This document shows, in pieces, positions 17,306 through 26,106 of a stretch of 52,469 nucleotides of DNA. Source of the DNA: Streptomyces humidus (GTDB taxonomy: Bacteria > Actinomycetota > Actinomycetes > Streptomycetales > Streptomycetaceae); NCBI RefSeq assembly GCF_014649655.1, contig NZ_BMTL01000049.1, positions 1 through 52,469 on the forward strand, given 5' to 3'. Made by a program: the position numbers and the translations under genes. The notes under the pieces are model-generated. The model was not told where the DNA came from, searched no databases, and worked only from the letters and a program-made list of their open reading frames with translations. The stretch's first letter is position 1. The number at the start of each line of letters is the position of its first letter.

Positions 17306-18388
17306 ATGTCTCATGAAGTCCGCGCTGTCGTGGCCCGCAGCAAAGGTGCCCCTGTCTCGGTGGAGACCATCCTGGTGCCCGACCCCCGACAGGGGGAGGC
17401 CCTGGTGCGGGTGCAGGCCTGCGGGGTGTGCCACACCGACCTGCACTACCGGGAGGGCGCCATCGGGGACGACTTCCCCTTCCTGCTCGGCCACGAGGCC
17501 GCGGGAGTCGTCGAAGCGGTCGGGGACGGCGTCACCGACGTCGTCCCCGGTGATTTCGTCATCCTCAACTGGCGGGCGGTGTGCGGGCGGTGCCGTGCCT
17601 GTCGGCGCGGCCAGCCCTGGTACTGCTTCGACACGCACAACGCACGGCAGAAGATGACACTGAAGGACGGCACGGAGCTGTCGCCCGCCCTCGGTATCGG
17701 GGCCTTCGCGGAGAAGACCCTCGTGGCCGCCGGTCAGTGCACGAAAGTCCCCCAGGTCCGTCCCGAAGCGGCCGGCCTCCTCGGCTGCGGGCTCATGGCC
17801 GGGCTGGGAGCCGCGCTCAACACCGCACCGGTCACCAGGGGACAGAGCGTCGCGGTGATCGGCTGCGGCGGCGTCGGCGACGCGGCGATCGCCGGTGCCC
17901 GCCTCGCCGGAGCGGCCAGGATCATCGCGGTGGACATCGACGACCGGAAGCTGGCCCTGGCCGAGACCTTCGGCGCCACGCACACAGTCAACTCCCGCGA
18001 TACCGACCCCGTGACGGCGATCCGCGAGCTCACCGGCGGGCACGGGGCGGACGTGGTGATCGATGCCGTCGGCCGTCCGGAGACGTACCAGCAGGCCTTC
18101 CACGCCCGGGACCTGGCCGGGACCGTCGTGCTGGTGGGGGTCCCGACGCCGGACATGAAGCTGGAGCTGCCGCTGCTGGAGGTCTTCGGCCGCGGTGGGG
18201 CGCTGAAGTCCTCCTGGTACGGCGACTGTCTGCCCTCGAGGGACTTTCCGATGCTGGTCGACCTGTACCGGCAAGGGCGACTGGACCTGGACGCCTTCGT
18301 CACCGAAACGATCACCCTCGACGAGGTGGAGAAGGCCTTCGAGAAGATGCACTCAGGTGAGGTGCTGCGGTCCGTGGTGGTGTTCTGA
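17306..18388 (+). CDS. mscR: S-(hydroxymethyl)mycothiol dehydrogenase (formaldehyde detoxification)
   Basis: A 360-residue zinc-dependent class III-type alcohol dehydrogenase. Catalytic zinc ligands are in CGVCHTDLHYREG and GHEAAGVVEAVG, structural-zinc cysteines in CGRCRACRRGQPWYC, and the NAD motif is IGCGGVGDAAIAGA. SHEVRAVVARSKGAPVSVETI at the start and the overall length match mycothiol-dependent formaldehyde dehydrogenases, which oxidise the formaldehyde-mycothiol adduct. Its position right behind a P450 system fits removal of formaldehyde released by O-demethylation. A stop/start junction joins it to the MBL gene. A second, truncated copy of its N-terminus lies at 44101. Confidence 0.82.
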   Translation: MSHEVRAVVARSKGAPVSVETILVPDPRQGEALVRVQACGVCHTDLHYREGAIGDDFPFLLGHEAAGVVEAVGDGVTDVVPGDFVILNWRAVCGRCRACRRGQPWYCFDTHNARQKMTLKDGTELSPALGIGAFAEKTLVAAGQCTKVPQVRPEAAGLLGCGLMAGLGAALNTAPVTRGQSVAVIGCGGVGDAAIAGARLAGAARIIAVDIDDRKLALAETFGATHTVNSRDTDPVTAIRELTGGHGADVVIDAVGRPETYQQAFHARDLAGTVVLVGVPTPDMKLELPLLEVFGRGGALKSSWYGDCLPSRDFPMLVDLYRQGRLDLDAFVTETITLDEVEKAFEKMHSGEVLRSVVVF

Positions 18389-19018
18389 GTGGCCGCACGG
18401 GTCGAACACGTCGTCACCACCGGAGAGTTCACCCTCGACGGCGGTACGTGGGAAGTGGACAACAACGTCTGGATCGTCGGGAACGACGAGGAGGCCCTTG
18501 TCATCGACGGCTCCCACGACGCGGACGCGATCGCCGCAGCCGTCGGCGAGCGTCGACTGACCGCGATCGTGTGCACGCATGCCCACAACGACCACATCAA
18601 CGCCGCCCCGGCGCTCGCCGCCCGCACCGGTGCGCCGATCCTTCTCCACCTGGACGACCGCCTCCTGTGGCGGGACGTCCACCCGGACACATCCCCGGAC
18701 GGTTATCTTTCCGACCGGGATCGGCTCACAGTCGCCGGGACGGAACTCATCGCGCTGCACACTCCCGGCCACAGCCCCGGGGCCATCTGTCTGTACACGC
18801 CGGACCTCGGCGCCGTCTTCACCGGCGACACGCTCTTCGCCGGCGGCCCGGGTGCCACCGGGCGGTCGTTCTCGGACTTCCCCACCATCATCCGTTCGAT
18901 CCGCAGCGAACTCCTCCCCCTGCCGCTGGACACCCGGGTGCTCACCGGGCACGGAGCGACCACGACCATCGGGGCCGAGGCTCCGCATCCGGAGGAGTGG
19001 ATTCTCCGCGGGCACTGA
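18389..19018 (+). CDS. MBL-fold metallohydrolase next to mscR
   Basis: A 209-residue metallo-beta-lactamase-fold protein with the metal motif THAHNDHINAAP (HxHxDH), LHTPGHSPGAICLY and VFTGDTLFAGGPGATGR, as in glyoxalase II-like thioesterases. GTG start immediately after the mscR stop. The mscR-MBL pair is conserved in actinobacteria, where this hydrolase is thought to cleave a mycothiol thioester (such as S-formylmycothiol) to formate and mycothiol. That role is inferred from context. It is the last intact gene of the O-demethylase operon; the DNA behind it is a relic. Confidence 0.88.
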   Translation: MAARVEHVVTTGEFTLDGGTWEVDNNVWIVGNDEEALVIDGSHDADAIAAAVGERRLTAIVCTHAHNDHINAAPALAARTGAPILLHLDDRLLWRDVHPDTSPDGYLSDRDRLTVAGTELIALHTPGHSPGAICLYTPDLGAVFTGDTLFAGGPGATGRSFSDFPTIIRSIRSELLPLPLDTRVLTGHGATTTIGAEAPHPEEWILRGH

Positions 19019-19069
19019 AATCCGCGCTCTTGCCTTCCCAGGAGCGGTCGGTACAGGTACCTCCGAATA

Positions 19070-20182
19070 AGGCGGAGACGGCTTCACGCCGATCGGGCCG
19101 CGACTGCTGGACGCACGCCAACTCGACCCGGCCTCCCCGCGGTTGCAGACCTGGGTCGACGGCGATCTGGTCCAGGACGACACCACGGACACACTGCTGT
19201 TCCCGTTCGGCGAGTCGATCGCGGACCTGTCGAGGCAGGTCACCCTGGAGCCGGGGGACGTCATCCTCACCGGCACGCCGGCCGGGGCCTCCGTGGTCGC
19301 CCCCGGTGACGTGATCGAGGTCGAGGTGACGGGAAATGGACTGTCCACCGGCCGCCTCCGCAATCCCGTCACCGCGGGCCCGAGCTGGACCCGTACGGGG
19401 CGATGCCCAAGGCCGGTCCGGCGGAGGGGGAGGCCGCGTACAGCACGGCGTACACTCCCGCGCCCCTGCTGGACAAGCGGTTCGAGGAGGGGCTGCGCTC
19501 GGTCGCCGTCACCACCCTCAGCGCACAGCTCCGCGCCCGCGGCCTGCCGCACATGTCCATCGACGGCGTCCGCCCCACGCTGCCGGACCGGACCATGGTC
19601 GGCGTCACGCACACCCTGCGCTATCTGCCGCTGCGCGAGGACCTGTTCAAGAAGTACGGCAACGGCATGAACGCCCAGAAGCAGGCGATCGAACAGCTGC
19701 GACCCGGCCATGTGCTGGTCATGGACGCCCGCCGGGACACACCCGCCGGCACCCTCGGCGACATCCTCGCGCTGCGTGCCCAGAGACGTGGTGCGGCCGG
19801 GGTAGTCACCGACGGCGGCCTGCGCGACAGCGCCGCGGTCACCGAACTCGGCCTGCCCGTCTACCACGGCGGGGAGTACCCCTCCGTCCTGGGCCGCCGC
19901 CACGTCCCGTGGGACTCGGGCGTGCCCATCGCGTGCGGCGGCGCGCTGGTACAGCCGGGCGACCTGATCGTCGGTGACGCGGACGGTGTCGTGGTCGTGC
20001 CACCCGAGCTGATCGCCTACTGCCGGGAGCAGGAGCTGCGCGAGCGCTTCATCACCGAGCAGGTGCGCACCGGGCACAGCGTCGACGGGCTGTACCCCCT
20101 CGGTCCCGACTGGCGCCAACCGTTCGAACAGTGGCGCCGCAGCCACGCCCCTTCGCAAGAGTCGCAAGGAGAAACCGCATGA
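19070..20182 (+). pseudogene. Truncated, frameshifted copy of the FAH-RraA gene
   Basis: This is a diverged duplicate of the intact gene at 36285-37730. It begins abruptly at the equivalent of mid-FAH domain (DGFTPIGPRLLDARQLDP), so about 155 N-terminal residues are missing. It runs through LEPGDVILTGTPAGASVV and changes frame near 19385, where the intact protein continues SGPALETYGAMP. The RraA half from 19403 is open to the end (DGGLRDSAAVTELGLPVYHGG and GPDWRQPFEQWRR). The RraA part might still be made from the ATG at 19403, but the fused enzyme is lost. The next gene is the matching DapA-like relic, so both came from one operon. Confidence 0.85.
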
Positions 20183-20739
20183 AGTTCCGCAGTGATCCCG
20201 CCACCATCCGCGGATCCATCGCCCCGGTCGTCACCCCGTTCACCGACGAGGGCGCCGTCGACCACGACAGTCTGCGCTCCCTGATCCGCTTCCAGCTGGA
20301 ATCCGGTTCGCACGGCATCTCGCTCGGCGGCTCCACCGGCGAGCCCAGCGCACAGACCGTTGCCGAGCGGATCGCCACCATGCGTACGGCCGTCGAGGAG
20401 ACTGGCGACCGGGTGCCCTTCCTGCCCGGCACCGGCTTGCACAAGCTGAACGAGACGCTGGAGCTGACGGCCGCCGCCCGGGAGCTGGGAGCGGAGGCGG
20501 ACCTGGTGATCACCCCCTATTACGCGCGCTCCACCCAGAGGCGCCGTACCAGTGCGGCTCACTGGTATGCGACGGTGGCCAGGGAGTTCCCGGACCTGCC
20601 GATCGTCGCGTACAACATGCCCTCCCGCACGGCGGTCGACATCGCCCCCGAGACGGTGAGGCAGCTGTTCACCGACTTCGACAACTTCGTCGGAGTCAAG
20701 GAGACCACCAAGACTTCGAGCACTTCTCCCGTGTGCTGA
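20179..20739 (+). pseudogene. Truncated DapA-family lyase, copy of 35356-36288
   Basis: The first 180 or so codons match the intact DapA-like protein (MKFRSDPATIRGSIAPVVTP, GGSTGEPSAQ, DLVITPYYAR, NFVGVKETTK). Compared with the intact copy, one base is lost and about ten bases (TGCGGCTCAC) are gained near 20533-20555, which restores the frame. A single missing G after VKETTK then shifts the frame and ends the ORF early. The homology stops shortly after, at a junction with an unrelated SDR gene on the other strand. The Schiff-base lysine region is present but the C-terminal third of the barrel is gone, so it is not expected to be active. Confidence 0.85.
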
Positions 20740-20757
20740 CGACGTTGGTAATGCGGC

Positions 20758-21525
20758 TCAGGCGGGGAAGGAGGAGCGGGCGTGGTAGCCGTAGTCAGCG
20801 AGCAACGAAACACCGTTGACTGCCCGGGACTTCGGCGACGCCAAGGTCAGCACGAGCCAGCCGATGTCCTGCGGGGTGCTCACCGGGTAGTCCACCCCGG
20901 AGAAGGACTCGACGCCCATGCCGTCGCGTGCCATCGGTGTGTCCACAATGGACGGGCAGACGCTGTTGACCCGGATGCCGTGCGGCTCGTGCAGTTCGAC
21001 CGAAAGCGCACGGGTCAGCTGGGCCACCGCACCCTTGGACGCGTTGTAGGCGAGCATCCCGGGGGCGGTGACGAAACCGGAATCGCTTCCAATGAGGGTG
21101 TAGGTCGGATTCACGCCCTTCTTGAGGAACGGCAGCGTGAGCTTGACGGACAGGAAGGCGCCCAGGACGTTGACGCGCTGGACCTCAAGGAATTCCTCCG
21201 CTGGTACCTGGTCAACAGGATCGCCGAGCGTTCCCGCGATGCCGGCGCTGTTGACAAGATGGTCGATCCCGCCGAGTTCGGCCACGATCGCGTCAACCGC
21301 CTGCTGCAGCGACTCCTCGGCCGCGACATCGCCGACGAATCCGACGATCTTCGCTTCGGGGTGGGCCGTGCGGAGGGCTTTGAGGGCGGAGTCCATCCGT
21401 ACCGCCGAGCGCCCGATGATGCCGACGCGGGCTTGCTCGCCGGCGAAGAGGTCCGCAGCGGCCAGGCCGATGCCCGAGGTGCCGCCGGTGATGAGGACGT
21501 TTCGACCCTTGAATCCCAGGTCCAT
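20758..21525 (-). CDS. Short-chain dehydrogenase/reductase
   Basis: A 255-residue classical SDR: ITGGTSGIGLAAA cofactor loop, NSAGIAG, the serine in TLIGSDSGFV, and the catalytic YNASK. It is the last gene of a leftward operon after an amidohydrolase, a kinase and another amidohydrolase; 58 bp separate it from the preceding gene. An oxidation or reduction of a hydroxyl on the operon's substrate is the simplest role. The gene ends 19 bp from the DapA-like relic, so its 3' neighbourhood was created by a rearrangement. Confidence 0.88.
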   Translation of the reverse strand: MDLGFKGRNVLITGGTSGIGLAAADLFAGEQARVGIIGRSAVRMDSALKALRTAHPEAKIVGFVGDVAAEESLQQAVDAIVAELGGIDHLVNSAGIAGTLGDPVDQVPAEEFLEVQRVNVLGAFLSVKLTLPFLKKGVNPTYTLIGSDSGFVTAPGMLAYNASKGAVAQLTRALSVELHEPHGIRVNSVCPSIVDTPMARDGMGVESFSGVDYPVSTPQDIGWLVLTLASPKSRAVNGVSLLADYGYHARSSFPA

Positions 21526-21583
21526 TCGTGAGCTCCAATCTGTTCAGGAATGATGATGCGGATCGGGCGACAACCTGAACTCA

Positions 21584-23239
21584 TCAGGCAGTGCTGTCGT
21601 AGACCTGTCGTCCTTCGAAGTAGGTCGCCAGTACTTGCGTCTGGTGGATAGTGTTCGGTTCGATTTCGAACAGGTTGTGGTTGAGAACGATGAAGTCCGC
21701 TGACCGCCCCGGCTGGATGGCGCCGATCTTGTCGCCGAGCCCCATCGCCTTGGCCGGGTTGCGGGTGAAGACGGCGATGGCCTCGGGCAAGGAGAGTCGC
21801 TGGGTGGGGTTGAGCTCTCCGGGCACGGCCGGGTCCGGGTTCGCGCGCGTGACGAGCGTTTCGATGCCGAGCCACGGATTCGGCAGCGGCACGACGGGCC
21901 AGTCCGAGCCTGCGGCAAGCAGCGCGCCGCTGTCCACGAGGTCCCGGCAGGGAAAGCTGCGCTCGAACGTCGCACCAGGAACCTGGTTGGCGCAGCTGTC
22001 CTGGATCACGCTCGGGAACCAGATGTAGGGGGAGGCGTCCGCGACGACTCCGAGCGGGGCGAACCGTGGGATGTCCTCCGGGTCGACGTACACCACGTGT
22101 GCGATCTGGAAGGTCGGGCCGTCGCCGCGGGTCTTGCGGACCCTTTCGATCGCGTCGAGTGCGAGCCGCACCGAGCCGTCTCCGGCGCAATGGAGCTTCG
22201 CGCCGAGACCGAGCTCACAGCACCGCTCAAGCTCCTTCGCGACGTCATCGAGCGACAAATAGGGCTCGCCCTTGAAGTCGGGGTCCTCGTGGTCTCCGTG
22301 ACAGATGTAAGGAGACAGCATCGCCGACGTGCGGGTCATGGGCACGCCGTCGAGGAACAGCTTGATGAAGTCGGGCCGGACGTGGGTGCGGCGGTGGTTC
22401 CCGGCGACGGCATAGAGCTCTTCACCGACGGCGCCTTCTTCGAAGAACGGGCGCGACGGAAGGGATCCGACGACCCAGGCGGTCAGCTCACCCTTGTCGT
22501 CGAGGTCGGCCAGCGCGCGCAGGTTGTGTTCGAGGATGGCGGCGTCCTGAGCGGCGGTGATGCCGAAGGAGTTCACCATCCGCAGGGCGGTCCGGAATGC
22601 GACCCGTAGCCGTTCCTCCGGATTCTCGACGGAGGCTGCCATCGCGTCTTCGGCCACTTTGGACGCCAGCTCCTGCAGGACGCCGGTGAGCTCGCCATGT
22701 GCGTCGAGGACGTATTTGCCACCCTCTGGGTCCGGGGTGCCTTTCTCGACGCCGATGATCTCGAGTGCGCGGGAATTGATCAAGCGGTTGTGCCAGGACT
22801 CGTCCCGCAGGAGCACCGGGTGGCCCGCACCCGCCTCGTCGAGAGCCGGGAGGAAGCCACCCTTGGCGGCGGCCTCCAGGATGGGGCTGCCGATCACGCC
22901 GCCGACGACCCATTCTCCGGGCGACAAGGAGGCAGCGCGGTCGCGAACCTTGGCCAGGATTTCGTCGAGCGTGTCCGTGGGCAGCAGGCTCAGTTCCCAG
23001 GCGGCCTGCATGCCGCCGGAGCCGAGGTGGGTGTGGACGTCGCACAGTCCGGGCATGACCATGCGCCCATCGGCGTCGACAACTTCGGTCTCGGAGGTGG
23101 ACAGGGCGCCGATGTCGGCGGCATTTCCGACGGCGATGATTTCACCGTCGGCCACAGCGAACGCCTCGGCCCATTCCTGGGCCAGGTCGCAGGTGTAGAC
23201 GACGGCGTTGGTGACGATCAGATCCGCGTGCTGGGGCAT
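21584..23239 (-). CDS. YtcJ-type metal-dependent amidohydrolase
   Basis: A 551-residue amidohydrolase-3 (YtcJ-like) protein. The N-terminal metal site is MPGLCDVHTHLG (HxH). Other marks are GAKLHCAGDGSVRLALDAIERV, the AAGSDWPVVPLPNPW aspartate segment, and a C-terminal GAIQPGRSADFIVLNHNLFEI beta-sandwich strand typical of the superfamily. Members hydrolyse N-acyl, N-formyl, amide or cyclic amide bonds. The gene start overlaps the 3' end of the kinase gene by 22 bp, so translation is coupled. No signal peptide is visible, so it is cytoplasmic. Confidence 0.87.
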   Translation of the reverse strand: MPQHADLIVTNAVVYTCDLAQEWAEAFAVADGEIIAVGNAADIGALSTSETEVVDADGRMVMPGLCDVHTHLGSGGMQAAWELSLLPTDTLDEILAKVRDRAASLSPGEWVVGGVIGSPILEAAAKGGFLPALDEAGAGHPVLLRDESWHNRLINSRALEIIGVEKGTPDPEGGKYVLDAHGELTGVLQELASKVAEDAMAASVENPEERLRVAFRTALRMVNSFGITAAQDAAILEHNLRALADLDDKGELTAWVVGSLPSRPFFEEGAVGEELYAVAGNHRRTHVRPDFIKLFLDGVPMTRTSAMLSPYICHGDHEDPDFKGEPYLSLDDVAKELERCCELGLGAKLHCAGDGSVRLALDAIERVRKTRGDGPTFQIAHVVYVDPEDIPRFAPLGVVADASPYIWFPSVIQDSCANQVPGATFERSFPCRDLVDSGALLAAGSDWPVVPLPNPWLGIETLVTRANPDPAVPGELNPTQRLSLPEAIAVFTRNPAKAMGLGDKIGAIQPGRSADFIVLNHNLFEIEPNTIHQTQVLATYFEGRQVYDSTA

Positions 23240-24309
23240 GGTGGTGCCTCCGGAAGGGAAAGGGCCGATGGTGAGTGGGGTGGCACGGTGAGAGCGACGA
23301 ACTCCGTCGCGAGGTCTACGATCAACGGCCGCACGTGCTGGAGTACGAAATCGGAGGTCTCGTCGCCGAGCCGGTCGGCGGCCCAGGCCAGGTAGGTCAG
23401 GCCACGCGCGAGCAGCAGGGGACGCCAGAGCGCGAGGTCTTCCTGGGTGAGTGGGCGGACGCTTTGGTATCCGGCCAGCAGGGCCGAGACGATGTCGTCG
23501 AACCGGGGGTGTGGGAGGTAGAAGAACGCCGCGGTCGCCAGGTCGAACAGGTAGTAGCCGTCCCCGCTGTCGTCGAAGTCGATGACGGTCATGTGTCCGT
23601 TGTGGACGAGCACGTTTTCCGGGGTGAAGTCGGCGTGGATCGGCCCGTACCGGTCAGGCGCTTTGCCATACGCGGTCAGCTCGGCTTCGAGTAGTGACGT
23701 CGCTTGGTCGACGGCGTCGTGACCCGGTGCGCCGTCGTGGAACGCGCGGCGGGGATCGCCCCACACGGGCGCGTCACCGACCAGGCCATCCGCGTCCCAC
23801 GCAGCTCGTACCGACGGCTTTCCGCGCTTGAGCGAGGCCACCTTGGTGTGCAGATCGGCAACGAGAGTGCCGAGCGAATGGAAGGTGGCTGGGTCGACCG
23901 GAACCTCACCGCTGAAGGCTTCCCCGACGTCGCCAAGGGGTACCGCGCCAGACACCCATTCCAGCATGTCCACCTGGTGAACGTCCCCGTCGTCGTCGGC
24001 GACCCGGCAGAAGGACGCGCCCGCGGCCGTGAGGCAAACCTGCGGAACAGCTACGCCGGCCTTACCCAGCTCGGCCACGAGCTCAAGTTCCTCCACTAGC
24101 TCGGCATCCGTGCGGTACCCGCTGCGGTGCAGCCGCAAGGCATGGGTGCGGCCCGGCTGGTCGACCCGGAACACGTAGTTCTCGCGGTACTTCACGAAGG
24201 TCAGTACCGCGCCCTTGTCGGCGTCGTAGTGGGGCAGCGCGCGGGCCGCGACCCGCTCCGCAGCGTCGAGATCGGCGATCATGTGTCCGGTTGGTCCCTT
24301 CTTCATCAT
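23218..24309 (-). CDS. APH-family small-molecule kinase
   Basis: Up to 363 residues of the aminoglycoside-phosphotransferase/choline-kinase fold. The Brenner-type motif is HADFTPENVL (catalytic D227, N232) and the metal-binding segment VIDFDDSGDGYY (D244/D246). The family contains choline, homoserine, hydroxylysine and aminopropanol kinases as well as resistance enzymes. It lies between two amidohydrolase genes and is divergent from a phospholyase-like class III aminotransferase, so phosphorylation of an amino alcohol for catabolism is more plausible than drug resistance. The start is uncertain: ATGs at 24309 and 24306 lack a clear ribosome site, while the ATG at 24282 has AAGAAGGGA about 12 bp upstream. 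Substrate unknown. Confidence 0.8.
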   Translation of the reverse strand: MMKKGPTGHMIADLDAAERVAARALPHYDADKGAVLTFVKYRENYVFRVDQPGRTHALRLHRSGYRTDAELVEELELVAELGKAGVAVPQVCLTAAGASFCRVADDDGDVHQVDMLEWVSGAVPLGDVGEAFSGEVPVDPATFHSLGTLVADLHTKVASLKRGKPSVRAAWDADGLVGDAPVWGDPRRAFHDGAPGHDAVDQATSLLEAELTAYGKAPDRYGPIHADFTPENVLVHNGHMTVIDFDDSGDGYYLFDLATAAFFYLPHPRFDDIVSALLAGYQSVRPLTQEDLALWRPLLLARGLTYLAWAADRLGDETSDFVLQHVRPLIVDLATEFVALTVPPHSPSALSLPEAPPCPSTRI

Positions 24310-24345
24310 GGATCAATGGGGCGTGAGCCCGTGGCAGGCCCGCGC

Positions 24346-26106
24346 CTACGCGTCCGGGCCCGCCGTCGCGCCGGGCGCCTTGAGCGAGCCGTTGTCGTGG
24401 ACGATGCGCCCGCCGACATGGGTGCGCATGACCTGCGTCGACGGCAGCGCGTCGAGGTCGCAGGTGATGGGGTTGCGGTCGACGATCGCCAGGTCGGCGT
24501 GGTTTCCCGGAGCCAGGGATCCGATGCCGTCCCAGCCGAGGACCTTGGCGCCGTTGGCTGTCCACATCTGGAAAACCTCGGCGCGGGAGACGACTTGGCC
24601 CGGCCCGGCGTTGGATCGACCGCTGGGGAACATCTCGTGGGTGATGGCGAGCTTCATCTGTTCGAAGGGGTTGGTGGGGCCCCAGTCCATGGATGCGGCG
24701 ACCGTCAGGCCGGCGTCGATGAGGTGGCGGAGCGGGTTCAGCAGGGGGAGCGCTTCGGGTCCGACCCGTTCGGCCAGCGTGTCGCCCTTGCCGAAGGTGA
24801 AGCTCATGCTGGTGGTCATGTCGAAGCCGAGCTCGGCGTAGCGCTGAGCCTGATCCTCTCGGATCAGGATGCCGTGCTGGAGGATCCAGCCCGTGCGCAC
24901 GAGGTTGTGCTTGCGCATGACCTCGGCCGTCAAGGCGATGTGCTCGTCGTGCTCGTCCGGGCTTCCGGCGCACAGGTTCAACCGCAGCCTGCGCTCGGCG
25001 CAGAACTCGTACGCGGCGCGAAGATTCTCTTCGCTCATCCAGCGGTTCCCGGTGGTCCGCTCGCCCCAGGCATCGCGGTATCCCGCGTTCCACGGCATCA
25101 TGCCCGCGTTGCACGGCCCGTAGACAGAGGCCGTGATCCCGTCGATGCGCAGCCAGTCGTCGTCGAGGGTGCGCATTGCGAGCGCGGTCTCGAGGGTCGC
25201 CAGCAGCTCGTCGGGCGACTTGTTCCGGTCCGTGGGCAGCGCTCCCGACTCTAGTTCCGGTGCCACCTGGACCCGAAGGCTGAGCATGTCCATAGCGCGC
25301 AGGCCGCGGTACGCCTCGACGAGGGAGAGGTCCATCGCGTGGCACTCGTAGATCGTCGTGATGCCGAGCGCGTTGTAGCCGGCCATCGCCTCCATGAAGA
25401 CCGGGGGCACCAGGTCGGGCTGGATCAGCGGCGGCATCCGCTCCTGCAGTTGCATGAAGAACGGGTCGAAGTTGTAGTAGTTGGTCACGGCGCCGCGCAG
25501 GATGCCCGTGGGGGTGCCCTGGTCGTCCTTCTCGATCCACACATGGGACACCTGGTCAGGGCTGGACGGGGTGATCCCGACGGCGGCGAGCGCCGCGGAG
25601 TTCAAGGCACAGATGTTCGGCAGCGTCGGCGCCCAGGCTTGGATCATGACGGGATGGTCGCTCGTGGCGTGGTCGAGGACGCGGCGGTCGGGCAGGGCGC
25701 CTTCGGCGAGGTCGCGGTAGGACCTGCGGTTGAAGTAGTGCGGTTCCCCGACGGGGGTGGTCCTGATCCACTCGCCCTTCGGAGTCTGCGCCGCTTTCCG
25801 GCGGATCGCTTCGACGATCTCGTCGTGGTTGCGCGCCTGGGAGAGGTCGACCAGGGGTGCCCGGAGCGCGGCGAAGTTCAACAGGTGCGGGTGGGTGTCG
25901 ACGAGGCCGGGGATGACCGTGGCGCCGTCCAGGCTCAGGCGCTCGGCTTGTGGATCCGCGGCGCGCAGCGCCTCCTCGTTGGAGCCCACGGCGGCCACAC
26001 GGCCGTCCCGGATCAGGATCGCCTCGGCGGTCTCGCCCGCGTCCAGCAGTACCTCGCCGTCGATGTAGACGATGTCGGCCTGTCCATTGTTCGATCCGTT
26101 GCCCAT
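24346..26106 (-). CDS. YtcJ-type metal-dependent amidohydrolase, first gene of operon
   Basis: A 586-residue amidohydrolase-3 protein, only distantly similar to the one encoded at 21584. It has ATVIPGLVDTHPHLLNF for the first metal histidines (H-P-H), RLRLNLCAGSPDEHDEHI, AASMDWGPTNPFEQMKLA, and the C-terminal LAPGNHADLAIVDRNPI. The second amidohydrolase in one operon suggests two hydrolytic steps or two related substrates, such as removal of an N-acyl or ring amide before the kinase acts. The start ATG follows AAGGAAGGGCAGCCC. It heads the leftward operon and shares a 423-bp divergent promoter with the fused phospholyase/ALDH gene. Confidence 0.87.
   Translation of the reverse strand: MGNGSNNGQADIVYIDGEVLLDAGETAEAILIRDGRVAAVGSNEEALRAADPQAERLSLDGATVIPGLVDTHPHLLNFAALRAPLVDLSQARNHDEIVEAIRRKAAQTPKGEWIRTTPVGEPHYFNRRSYRDLAEGALPDRRVLDHATSDHPVMIQAWAPTLPNICALNSAALAAVGITPSSPDQVSHVWIEKDDQGTPTGILRGAVTNYYNFDPFFMQLQERMPPLIQPDLVPPVFMEAMAGYNALGITTIYECHAMDLSLVEAYRGLRAMDMLSLRVQVAPELESGALPTDRNKSPDELLATLETALAMRTLDDDWLRIDGITASVYGPCNAGMMPWNAGYRDAWGERTTGNRWMSEENLRAAYEFCAERRLRLNLCAGSPDEHDEHIALTAEVMRKHNLVRTGWILQHGILIREDQAQRYAELGFDMTTSMSFTFGKGDTLAERVGPEALPLLNPLRHLIDAGLTVAASMDWGPTNPFEQMKLAITHEMFPSGRSNAGPGQVVSRAEVFQMWTANGAKVLGWDGIGSLAPGNHADLAIVDRNPITCDLDALPSTQVMRTHVGGRIVHDNGSLKAPGATAGPDA

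Noticed and set aside
20179..20739. Short DapA-like ORF as a functional small aldolase
   Set aside because: Compared with the copy at 35356 it has compensating indels, then a one-base loss, and lacks the last third of the barrel.
23218..24309. APH-fold protein as an antibiotic-resistance phosphotransferase
   Set aside because: Its operon contains catabolic hydrolases and it faces a phospholyase-like gene. There is no antibiotic cluster nearby, so catabolic kinase is the better reading.
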